Counted from the stretch's first letter, positions 9,756 to 17,721 are shown. The stretch: 37,322 nucleotides of DNA from Deltaproteobacteria bacterium (GCA_003599365.1 QZJR01000048.1:1-37322); one strand, 5' to 3'. Numbers and translations: made by a program. The notes: generated by a model not told the origin, from the letters alone.

Positions 9756-9954
9756 CTCTATCTCCTTTCTTTCTCTTTTTAATTGGTGTGTCTTCGCTGT
9801 ATGCTGATAAACGCTTTGTTAATAATTAACTCCTCCATTTCATATTAAATTTATAGATAGTCTGTTTTTTTAATTGCAACTTGCAAAGTCTGTCAGTTTT
9901 CCTCTGTTCCACATCCCCCCTTCCTATTTGCTTGATTTGCGGGATAGTCTGTGG

Positions 9955-10003
9955 TAAAAAAGAGAAGGCATACGACAAGGGACAACAGCCCCGCAGGTAT
10001 GTC
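9955..10003 (-). terminator. Terminator-like hairpin on the minus strand upstream of the porin
   Basis: GACATAC...GTATGCC stem (9967-10003) followed on the minus strand by ttctcTTTTTT. Confidence 0.55.
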
Positions 10004-10007
10004 GCCG

Positions 10008-10050
10008 GGCTATCAGGTTTGATGCTTGCAGGCTCCCTGATAGCCTTTTT
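10008..10050. terminator. 10-bp perfect hairpin GGCTATCAGG/CCTGATAGCC, terminator-like on + strand (TTTTT)
   Basis: Perfect inverted repeat 10008-10017 / 10036-10045 followed by TTTTTATT. Confidence 0.6.
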
Positions 10051-10080
10051 ATTACCTCGAAACCCCACGTTTGTGTATAT

Positions 10081-10189
10081 AATCGCTGCAGATCAGCAGC
10101 AAGACAGGAGGTGAACTTGCTGCTGATTGTGAGGCATGGGCGCCGGGTGTTAGCGCCGAATAACCTGCGGATATTCACCCGCAACGATT
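10081..10189 (-). ncRNA. Candidate structured RNA domain with anti-Shine-Dalgarno hairpin loop
   Basis: Closing 9-bp stem (AATCGCTGC/GCAACGATT, one G-U), internal 12-bp perfect hairpin 10092-10103/10116-10127; minus-strand loop TTCACCTCCTGT; further GGCGC/GCGCC hairpin. Confidence 0.5.
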
Positions 10190-10258
10190 GTTTACATAAA
10201 TCAAACTACTGTTAAAGTGATTGATATAAATAGAGCAACCTTAAAAACTTATGTCGTT

Positions 10259-10317
10259 AGATTACCTCAGTTTTATTACAGTTTGATTACTCTTAGGTTA
10301 AGATTCGATTAAAATGC
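10259..10317 (-). promoter_or_regulatory. PhoB-box array and -10 (TAATCT) upstream of the structured region and porin
   Basis: + strand TTACAGTTTGA/TTACTCTTAGG/TTAAGATTCGA/TTAAAATGC at 11-bp period (10276-10317); minus-strand TAATCT about 11 nt downstream. Confidence 0.82.
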
Positions 10318-11039
10318 TAAGAACCTTCCCGAAAATGGGTAACCTCTACTCCTTCCTCATCCTTTAAAAGTGCCCTTGCGTTTAGAATGGCTCTTTTCAT
10401 ATCCTCTTCCGGGGTCTTTGAGACTTCCCCGTGTCCTGGATAGAGCTCGGTTATCTTCCTTGTCTCCAGAAGGCTGATAGAATTGATATAATCACCGACA
10501 CTGCCGGACTCACCAATGTAAGAGAGAGTCCCCCCCGCAAAGAGAGTATCCCCGGTAAAAAGGATCTTCCGGGTAAACTCATAGATGCAGATTGAACCGG
10601 AACTATGACCAGGGGTGTGCACCACTTCCAGACTGTAGTTTCCCAGATCAAAACGAAACCTGTTTTCCAACCAGAGGTGGACTTTAAGGGATGGCTCGTT
10701 AATGTCCCCCGACTTATACATGGTAACGTACCTGTCTTCTACGGTGATCTTAGTAGCAGCAAAGCGATGGGCAGCAATTAAGGCATAATCCTGAAAATAG
10801 CGATTCGCTCCGATATGATCGAAGTGTTCATGGGTATTGATCACTATGTCAATGTCTCTGACCTTAAATCCCAATCTTAGCAAGGCCTCTTGCAATCTGG
10901 AGAAGTTTTTGTCTACCCCGGAATCAATAAGGACATTTTTATAATCACCCCTGATAAGATAGCTATGGCTGCTGGTGCCCTCTCCCTTAAGCCAAAAGAT
11001 GTTGGGGTGCATTTCCTCGATATGGTTATCTTCAGACAC
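10317..11039 (-). CDS. MBL-fold metallo-hydrolase
   Basis: INTHEHFDHIGANRYF, HTPGHSSGSICIY, FTGDTLFAGG, YPGHG. ORF track start is 11081; GTG at 11039 preceded by GGAGGGG is a plausible start. Confidence 0.9.
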   Translation of the reverse strand: MSEDNHIEEMHPNIFWLKGEGTSSHSYLIRGDYKNVLIDSGVDKNFSRLQEALLRLGFKVRDIDIVINTHEHFDHIGANRYFQDYALIAAHRFAATKITVEDRYVTMYKSGDINEPSLKVHLWLENRFRFDLGNYSLEVVHTPGHSSGSICIYEFTRKILFTGDTLFAGGTLSYIGESGSVGDYINSISLLETRKITELYPGHGEVSKTPEEDMKRAILNARALLKDEEGVEVTHFREGS

Positions 11040-11379
11040 AACCCCTCCATTCACTCTTTTTGGCCATTTCTCTATTTTCATAGATCCGAAAGATATGATC
11101 CAGACGATTTTGCCTTATATAGTTCATTATCTCCGGTTTCAAGGAGCATAACTTCAACCCCCCTTTTAAGAGGTTGACCTCTTTTCTGATACTATTGAGA
11201 AATCCCATTAGAGTTGGTTCAAACTTTTCCAATTCCTTCATGTCCATAATCACCTTAATGCCTTTTTCCTTGAGATAGGGAGAGAGCCCCCCCTTTGCCA
11301 TGACGGCTTCATTCTTTCTGGTCTTACCTGATACCTTTATGAGACAGAAACCACCTTCTTCAACAATGTGATATTTCAC
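11032..11379 (-). CDS. STAS-domain protein (anti-sigma-factor-antagonist-like)
   Basis: GGFCLIKVSGKTRKN...KVIMDMKELEKFEPTLMGFLNSIRKE...LCSLKPEIMNYIRQNRLDHIFRIYEN. Confidence 0.8.
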   Translation of the reverse strand: MKYHIVEEGGFCLIKVSGKTRKNEAVMAKGGLSPYLKEKGIKVIMDMKELEKFEPTLMGFLNSIRKEVNLLKGGLKLCSLKPEIMNYIRQNRLDHIFRIYENREMAKKSEWRGCV

Positions 11380-11427
11380 TTCCTTACAAATCCTCCTTTG
11401 TATACTTTTTCTTAATGCTGACTTTAT

Positions 11428-11487
11428 TAATAACAGACTCTTGTTACGGTATGATTACAAATGGGTTAAGGTTTGATGAAGATTGGT
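11428..11487 (-). promoter_or_regulatory. PhoB-box array upstream of STAS-MBL genes
   Basis: + strand TTACGGTATGA/TTACAAATGGG/TTAAGGTTTGA/TGAAGATTGG at 11-bp period (11444-11487); minus-strand TTATTA about 10 nt downstream. Confidence 0.82.
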
Positions 11488-11522
11488 GATTTTTTTGGTT
11501 GGGTTTTTAGATACTGTATGAT

Positions 11523-11600
11523 GAATTTGGCAAGTGTTTCAACTTGAGGTGCCAGGCCGGCACCTCAAGTTGAAAGCAAGATGTCAGAAAATTCTACTTT
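11523..11600. repeat. 78-bp dispersed repeat with central palindrome, copy A
   Basis: gaatttggcaagtgtttcaacttgaggtgcc..ggcacctcaagttgaaagcaag..tcagaa..tctactt; matches 15673-15752. Confidence 0.85.
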
Positions 11601-12661
11601 TCCTGTGATTGCTTTCTGGTCTGTTCTGCCACTAGCTGTTGAAGGTTTGTAAATGATTTAAGGCTTGACGAACCTTCAACGGCTTTAACTGCGATATCCT
11701 GAACCTTTTGATACGCCTTTTCCAATTGCTCGGAGAGTTTTGCAACCTGTTCACTCTGTTCTTTTACCGTCTTTCCCAGGGATTCAATTCGAGAGGCAAG
11801 TACGTTTCGCTCGCCATCGAATTCTTTTTTCAACAAATTCTCTTTATTAGTTGCTTCCAGCAAGATTTTCTCTGTTGTTTCTTTGATTGCTCTATTGACA
11901 GCCGTTTCCATTTCTTTGGGGAAGGCACTGACCTTTTTCTGCAATTCGTTCAATTCGTTTTCTCTTTCGGCTACCGCTTTTTCTCTTTCAGCCAATTCTT
12001 TTTCCATCTGCTCTTTTTTAAGTTGAATATCTCTTCCCAGTTTCGCCTTCTCGTCTTCAAACTTATCTTTTGCTATCTGTTGTTCTCTTTTAAAGGCATA
12101 ATGATATTCTTCCTTTTCCCTTTCCTGCCTTTTCATCTCTGCGGCTTCACGTTCTTTGACATCCGCCTCACGAATCTTTTTATCTCTTTCCCATTCCGCA
12201 CGAATTGTCTGAATTTCCCGGTTCAATTCCTCTTTTCTGACAGCCATTTCAGATTCAAATTCCAGTCGCTTTTGGTTTTGAGATTCTATTAATACCGCTA
12301 ATGTTGCTGCCGATCTTTGTATCTCGTATACTTCTTTTAGTTCCCCTTCTTTAATCTCAATAGCTTTCTGAATTCCCTTGAATTTGTTGACCTCTTCCTC
12401 CAGTTGATCGGAGATCTGGGTGAGCATCTTTCCGATTTCCAGTTTGAGGCTGCTGGCCCCCTTTACAACCCCTTCCGAAGACAGGGAATCTGCAACCTCC
12501 ATAACCTCCTTCATCTTTTTCTCTTCGATCTTCTTTTCCGGTTTCAGCTCAGCCTCATCCTTCTCCTGTAATTGTTTTAGAAGAGCATTATAGGTAGCCA
12601 GCATTTCTTGCTTGGTGTTTGACATGGAAATCTCTTTAGGTTCTATTTTTTTATCCACCAT
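11594..12661 (-). CDS. Long coiled-coil protein of unknown function (355 aa)
   Basis: Continuous Glu/Lys-rich heptad-like sequence; no recognised domain. Confidence 0.8.
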   Translation of the reverse strand: MVDKKIEPKEISMSNTKQEMLATYNALLKQLQEKDEAELKPEKKIEEKKMKEVMEVADSLSSEGVVKGASSLKLEIGKMLTQISDQLEEEVNKFKGIQKAIEIKEGELKEVYEIQRSAATLAVLIESQNQKRLEFESEMAVRKEELNREIQTIRAEWERDKKIREADVKEREAAEMKRQEREKEEYHYAFKREQQIAKDKFEDEKAKLGRDIQLKKEQMEKELAEREKAVAERENELNELQKKVSAFPKEMETAVNRAIKETTEKILLEATNKENLLKKEFDGERNVLASRIESLGKTVKEQSEQVAKLSEQLEKAYQKVQDIAVKAVEGSSSLKSFTNLQQLVAEQTRKQSQEK

Positions 12662-12695
12662 GATGTTATTTCCTTTCTAGCTTAAGTTATTTATT

Positions 12696-12864
12696 CCAAT
12701 TTTGATGGCTTCGTAAAAAGTCCATCTGCGGCGTTGCACTGCATCCTTCGTCGTTGCGGTGTACCCCTAAGTACGTCTCACTCCTCAGGATTTGCGCGCC
12801 TTGCATCTGGAGCTTTTTACTTTGCCATCCCAAATTCGACTTTTTACGAGTCCATCAAAATTGG
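12696..12864 (+). repeat. MITE-like dispersed repeat, copy 3, with extended inverted arms
   Basis: CCAATTTTGATGGcttcgtaaaaagtc ... gactttttacgagtCCATCAAAATTGG. Confidence 0.92.
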
Positions 12865-13028
12865 TATAACCCGTTAACAGGGAAGACTGGAATTAGGTCT
12901 TGGGAATCACTTTTGCTGACAAAAGCTTACTTTTCAAGACCTGACCCGTTGCCGTTCTCGTTGCCGTTCTTAAAAGACTCTACGTCTCATTGTCCTGGTT
13001 GTCAGACATTTCGGATTCAGATAACAAA

Positions 13029-14249
13029 TCAGTCGGATTTCCTCCATTCAGTCAATGGGATAAACTTTCCGGTGGTTGGATCGGACTTGAATATCTTCCA
13101 TGTATTTCCCCCTTTATGACTGGTGGCACTATAACTGAGAGGACCGCAGAGTCCGTCTGTATCAAAGTTCTTTATGCTCTCCATGGCTTTTATAAACCCT
13201 TCCCTGTCCAGATCTTTACCTGCCTTCTTAAGTATCTCTACCATCACCCTTGCCCCTACCCAGCCATGGGTATATATCTTTCCACGATAGGGTTTTTCAG
13301 TGCCAGGGAAATATTTCAGGGTTACCTCCCTCATCTCTGCGGCACCAGGACAATCATCATACCAGGACATCATGTGGTTAACTGCGTAAAACCGTTTTGC
13401 AGAGTCGCCTGCCATGTTCAGGACTTCCTCAGCACATGTGGCCCAACTCCCAAAGACAGGAACATTTAACCCATATTTTTTTAACTCCCTAAGTAGAACC
13501 ACTGTTGGCTGGGGGATTTGCCCGCAGAGAATGATGTAATTTACATTTGCTTTTTTCAAATTCATCACCTGTGAGCTGGCATCAAGGGAACCCGGATTTA
13601 GAACATCCTTAGAAGCAGGAGCAAGATTATGAAATTCAAGTCTCTTCATCGCCGATTTAAGGTCAACCTTCCCTGTTTCATTGTCAGGATAAACCAGCGC
13701 AAACCTTGGTTCCTTAGGTTTCAGATCATTCAGTATATAATCTATAAGGATATTCATCTGGTTGGGATATATGTCCCCAAAGATGAAGACATATTTTTTG
13801 AATGGCTTTACTGTTATTTCAGGCATTATTGCAGACATAAGAGGGATTTTCTCCTTTTCTGCATGTCTACTAAGTACAGTAACACCTCCCGTTGATGTTG
13901 GTCCAATTAGGGCAAAGACATTATCTTTAAAAATTAGTTTCTTAAAAGCAGTTATAGCCAGCGGAATAGAGTAACGGTCATCCTCAACCAGTGCATCAAT
14001 CTTTCTGCCGTTAATTCCTCCCTGTTCATTTATATACTTGAAGTAAGTTTTTATACCCTGAGTTGTGGGAACGACTACATTGGCAGAAGGCCCTGTTTGG
14101 TCCAGGATCAAACCTATCTTTATACTACTATCGGTGACCCCAGGAATATCTTTGGCATGTATAAATGTTTTGTCAACAATAACACTAACTAAGGTGATGA
14201 AACAGACAGTAATTAGCTTACAATGTGTCGAAGACAATCCTACTCTCAT
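13029..14249 (-). CDS. ABC transporter substrate-binding protein, branched-chain amino acid (LivJ-like) family
   Basis: IKIGLILDQTGPSANVVVPTTQGIKTYFKYINEQGGINGRKIDALVEDD. Confidence 0.9.
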   Translation of the reverse strand: MRVGLSSTHCKLITVCFITLVSVIVDKTFIHAKDIPGVTDSSIKIGLILDQTGPSANVVVPTTQGIKTYFKYINEQGGINGRKIDALVEDDRYSIPLAITAFKKLIFKDNVFALIGPTSTGGVTVLSRHAEKEKIPLMSAIMPEITVKPFKKYVFIFGDIYPNQMNILIDYILNDLKPKEPRFALVYPDNETGKVDLKSAMKRLEFHNLAPASKDVLNPGSLDASSQVMNLKKANVNYIILCGQIPQPTVVLLRELKKYGLNVPVFGSWATCAEEVLNMAGDSAKRFYAVNHMMSWYDDCPGAAEMREVTLKYFPGTEKPYRGKIYTHGWVGARVMVEILKKAGKDLDREGFIKAMESIKNFDTDGLCGPLSYSATSHKGGNTWKIFKSDPTTGKFIPLTEWRKSD

Positions 14250-14285
14250 ACTTTATCCTCCTTTTATTGTTTAAAATTTGGGGTT

Positions 14286-14329
14286 ATGAAAGGGTTTGTC
14301 CCAGTGTGTATTGGGACAAACCCTTTCAT
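14286..14329. terminator. 18-bp perfect hairpin between the two binding-protein genes
   Basis: ATGAAAGGGTTTGTCCCA-8 nt-TGGGACAAACCCTTTCAT; no U-tract. Confidence 0.7.
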
Positions 14330-14361
14330 TTGGCTAATCTGATACTAGCTTAAAACTTAAC

Positions 14362-14910
14362 TCAGTGAGCTGGTTTTATCCAGTCAGTAACAGGAATGAG
14401 TTTATTGTTTTCTACATCGGCTTTATACATCCTCAGGTACTCCCCACCCATGCGCTCATTGGAGCCGTATGTTATATAACCGCTCACCCCTCCTGTATCA
14501 AAGTTTTTAAAGGTTTCCAGGGCTGCTACCAGGGATTCGCTATCAAGGTTTCTGCCGGCCCTTTTCATTCCTTCCTCCAGGATCATGGCACAGAGCCAAC
14601 CTTTGGAATAATTCTTGGTATAGTCCTTTTTCTTGGGACTCAGTTTCAGGGTGATTTCCCTCAGTTTTGCCATACCCGGTGTGTCATCATACCAGGAACT
14701 GTAGGCATGGACTCCTCCCTGGTCATTTATATATCGCACATAATTTCTAAAACCTTCAACAGCTGCCAGCCAGGTAGTAGCTATAGGGCCTGTCATATCT
14801 GGAATCACTCCTATCTTAACCATATCGTTCGTTACCCCTCTCACTTCCTCGGCAGGGGTAGCAGTTGGTTTCATTAAAAATACGGAAACCATTAAACCGA
14901 TAAACAACAA
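14362..14910 (-). pseudogene. LivJ-like binding protein with a ~200-aa in-frame internal deletion
   Basis: N-terminus aligns to neighbour through YINDQGGV then jumps to HAYSSWYDDTPGMAKLREITLKL, matching NHMMSWYDDCPGAAEMREVTLKY far downstream in the neighbour. Confidence 0.8.
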
Positions 14911-15110
14911 TAGATAAACCTTGCGTAATCCTTTTCTCTTTATTCGTTCCTCCTCTTTTCAACATTGATGAAGCCGTCAACATTTATTAGTCTCATTGCC
15001 TGACTAAAGCGCTAGCTCGAAACTACAATAATACCACCCCCTTTCATCTTGTAGATATGTGACACACCATCCTTTCAAAGAAACAAGTTACGGTCTTAGA
15101 TGGGTCAAAA

Positions 15111-15145
15111 AATGCCTGCCTGTGCGATGCACGCAGACAGGTATG
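15111..15145. repeat. Imperfect palindrome (tgcctgcctgtgcg-atgc-acgcagacaggtatgc)
   Basis: Inverted repeat visible in the intergenic region. Confidence 0.6.
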
Positions 15146-15433
15146 CTGAAGCGAAAAGGGGTAATTCTTCAAAGCTCTCCTTATGAGTAACAAGGAAAGG
15201 TTGGGTATTTACTGCAATAAGGATTCTATGAAGATGCTGAGTTTGTGAAAGCTAGTTTGTGAGGAAGAACAAGAATATTAACAGAAGTGGGGCTCGAATT
15301 CGAATTACATCCTATAGGCAGGGGAGGAATGAGGGCACAGGAATCATAGGTGTTTGCGAATGAACCATCTAGACATGATTTTCTTACTATCTATAGCACA
15401 AAAAGAGATTTTCCACAAGATTAAATTGGCATC

Positions 15434-15649
15434 CTATTCTTCAATCAGCTTCTTAAACTCATCTTCAGTCATAATATTAACACCTAATGCCCTTGCCTTG
15501 TCAGCCTTGGAACCCGGGTTTTCTCCAGTTACAACAAAGGTGGTGCTGTTGCTTACAGCAGATGCAGCCTTTCCTCCTAATTCTTCTACCATTTTTTTTG
15601 CTTCGTCTCTTGTAAACAAACCTAGTACTCCTGTGAAAACAAAAGTCAT
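15434..15649 (-). CDS. Orphan BRCT-domain protein resembling the C-terminus of NAD-dependent DNA ligase
   Basis: MTFVFTGVLGLFTRDEAKKMVEELGGKAASAVSNSTTFVVTGENPGSKADKARALGVNIMTEDEFKKLIEE. Confidence 0.75.
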   Translation of the reverse strand: MTFVFTGVLGLFTRDEAKKMVEELGGKAASAVSNSTTFVVTGENPGSKADKARALGVNIMTEDEFKKLIEE

Positions 15650-15672
15650 TCCTTCCGGTTTGCTTTCTCTCA

Positions 15673-15752
15673 GGAATTTGGCAAGTGTTTCAGCTTGAGG
15701 TGCCGGCTTGGCACCTCAAGTTAAAATCAAGGTATCAGAAGACTCTACTTCT
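15673..15752. repeat. 78-bp dispersed repeat with central palindrome, copy B
   Basis: gaatttggcaagtgtttcagcttgaggtgccggcttggcacctcaagttaaaatcaaggtatcagaagactctactt. Confidence 0.85.
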
Positions 15753-15938
15753 CATGGGACAGCCAGCCCTAAATTTTACAACCTCGCTTTCCCATACATA
15801 AAAGAGAAACCAGGGGGGTGCGATGTGTGTTCCGAGTTCCACCCAAAATTAAATTGGCTTGGCACTATTTGAAAAAAGGTATTGCTTTTTCCAAGATAAT
15901 TCGCTAAAAGAGGGGTGTAAAATTGAAGGAGCCGGCTG

Positions 15939-16559
15939 ATGCGATTCATACCAAGGGAAGGAAAATTTTTTGACTATTTTGAAGAACTAGCGGAGAAGAT
16001 CGAAGAGGGAGGGTTGCTCTTTCTGGAAATGGTTGAAAGCTATGAGTATTCCGAACCAAAGATTGCAAAACTGAAGGTAATCGAAAACGAGGCAGACAAT
16101 ATCACTCATAAGACTTATGAAAAGATGCACAAGACCTTCATTACCCCTTTAGACCGTGAAGACATCTATAACCTGGTCAATAAGATGGACAGTGTCCTCG
16201 ATATGATAGAGGCATCAGCCGTAAGAATGTATCTTTATAAGGTCAAAAAACCGGCAAAGGAGATTGTGGCTCAGGCCAAGATTTTAAATGAGGCCATCAG
16301 AAGGATAAAGAGAATCGTTCATGGTCTCAGGGACATGAAGAATGCCAAAATGATCCTGGATGCGTGTGTAGAGATCAATACCCTCGAAAATGAAGCTGAC
16401 TATATCATGAGAACAACAATGGCTTCTCTGTTTGAACATGAAAAAGATGTCTTCGAGCTGATTAAATGGAAAGAAATATTTGAAATAATTGAGGAGGCTA
16501 TGGATGTTTGCGAGGATGTCTCCAATATTGTAGAAGGTATCGTTCTTAAAAATGCTTGA
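15939..16559 (+). CDS. DUF47/PhoU-like phosphate transport accessory protein
   Basis: MRFIPREGKFFDYFEELAEKIEEGG...DREDIYNLVNKMDSVLDMIEASAVRM; directly upstream of PiT. Confidence 0.92.
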   Translation: MRFIPREGKFFDYFEELAEKIEEGGLLFLEMVESYEYSEPKIAKLKVIENEADNITHKTYEKMHKTFITPLDREDIYNLVNKMDSVLDMIEASAVRMYLYKVKKPAKEIVAQAKILNEAIRRIKRIVHGLRDMKNAKMILDACVEINTLENEADYIMRTTMASLFEHEKDVFELIKWKEIFEIIEEAMDVCEDVSNIVEGIVLKNA

Positions 16560-17550
16560 GTCTTTAACCTTTGTTGTTTTTCTTGTTCTGGTAGCCCTGG
16601 TTTTCGATTTTCTTAACGGTTTTCATGACGCTGCCAATTCGATTTCCACTATTGTTTCCACCAGGGTTCTTTCACCTCAATATGCCGTCATCTGGGCAGC
16701 CTTCTTCAACTTTATAGCGGCTTTTTTGATAGGTGTCCAGGTCGCTCATACCATCGGCACCGGCATCATCAACCCCGCCATTGTTGAAAACAGAATCATC
16801 CTCTCTGCCCTGGGAGGGGCCATTGCCTGGAACATCATCACCTGGTATTTCGGGTTGCCCAGCAGTTCTTCCCATGCCCTGATCGGTGGCCTCATAGGTG
16901 CGGGTCTGGTAAAGGGGGGTACCGCGGTACTTGTTTTAGGCGGCATAACAAAAACAGCCGTTTTTATCGTTCTTTCCCCCACAATGGGCCTGGTACTCGG
17001 GCTGGCCATAATGATCTTAGTCCTGAACATCAACTACCGTTCCACTGTTGCCAGATCGAACAAGATATTCCGCAAATTGCAGCTTGTATCCGCGGCAGTA
17101 TACAGCCTGGGTCACGGTATGAACGATGCCCAGAAAACCATGGGGATAATCGCCATTATTCTCTATAACAGAGGTCTCCTGGGACCGACCTTTTATATTC
17201 CTTTCTGGATTGTCATCCTCTGTCATGCCGTCATCGCCATGGGAACCATGGCGGGAGGATGGCGCATCGTCAAGACAATGGGCACGAAAATCACAAAGCT
17301 ACGACCTATCGGGGGCTTTTGCGCGGAAACGGCGGCAGCTATTACCATTATCGGGGCATCCTTTGCCGGTATCCCCGTCAGCACGACCCATACCATTACC
17401 GGCGCCATCGTGGGGGTGGGTACAACGAGGCGCATAACCGCCGTTCGCTGGGGGGTGGCCGGTACTATTGTCTGGGCGTGGATACTGACGATTCCTATGT
17501 CAGCATTGATTTCGGCTGCTATTTATGCAGCGTTGAAAATTTTCCTCTAA
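16552..17550 (+). CDS. pit: PiT-family inorganic phosphate transporter
   Basis: FDFLNGFHDAANSISTIVSTRVLSP, GLPSSSSHALIGGLIGAG, VSTTHTITGAIVGVG. Confidence 0.95.
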   Translation: MLESLTFVVFLVLVALVFDFLNGFHDAANSISTIVSTRVLSPQYAVIWAAFFNFIAAFLIGVQVAHTIGTGIINPAIVENRIILSALGGAIAWNIITWYFGLPSSSSHALIGGLIGAGLVKGGTAVLVLGGITKTAVFIVLSPTMGLVLGLAIMILVLNINYRSTVARSNKIFRKLQLVSAAVYSLGHGMNDAQKTMGIIAIILYNRGLLGPTFYIPFWIVILCHAVIAMGTMAGGWRIVKTMGTKITKLRPIGGFCAETAAAITIIGASFAGIPVSTTHTITGAIVGVGTTRRITAVRWGVAGTIVWAWILTIPMSALISAAIYAALKIFL

Positions 17551-17581
17551 CTATTCCAATCTATCTTCTCTCGTCTGAAAA

Positions 17582-17636
17582 AGGACAATAAAAAAGCGGA
17601 CAAATCTATTTGTTGACAACAGGACAATAAAAAAGC
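17582..17636. repeat. 16-bp direct repeat AGGACAATAAAAAAGC (17582-17597 and 17621-17636)
   Basis: Exact identity, 39-bp spacing. Confidence 0.9.
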
Positions 17637-17670
17637 TTGCATTTCCATAAAATATCATGTAGTATGAATT
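17637..17670 (+). promoter_or_regulatory. Putative promoter of cold-shock gene
   Basis: TTGCAT - 17 bp - TAGTAT. Confidence 0.4.
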
Positions 17671-17721
17671 CCAGTTGATGTGCAGTACCTGTTTGTTGTT
17701 ACCATAGTTACAAAGAAGTCG

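Noticed and set aside
9990-10010. Cobalamin-riboswitch-like ACAGCCCCGC
   Set aside because: Only a short box resemblance; no downstream cobalamin gene and the rest of the consensus is absent.
11708-12292. 194-aa plus-strand ORF rich in Phe
   Set aside because: Antisense of the Glu/Lys-rich coiled-coil gene; composition artefact.
15870-15900. Sigma-54-like TTGGCACTATTTGAA upstream of DUF47-PiT
   Set aside because: Has -24-like GG but lacks the required -12 GC at correct spacing.
17259-17591. 110-aa ORF overlapping pit
   Set aside because: Alternative frame of the clear PiT coding sequence.
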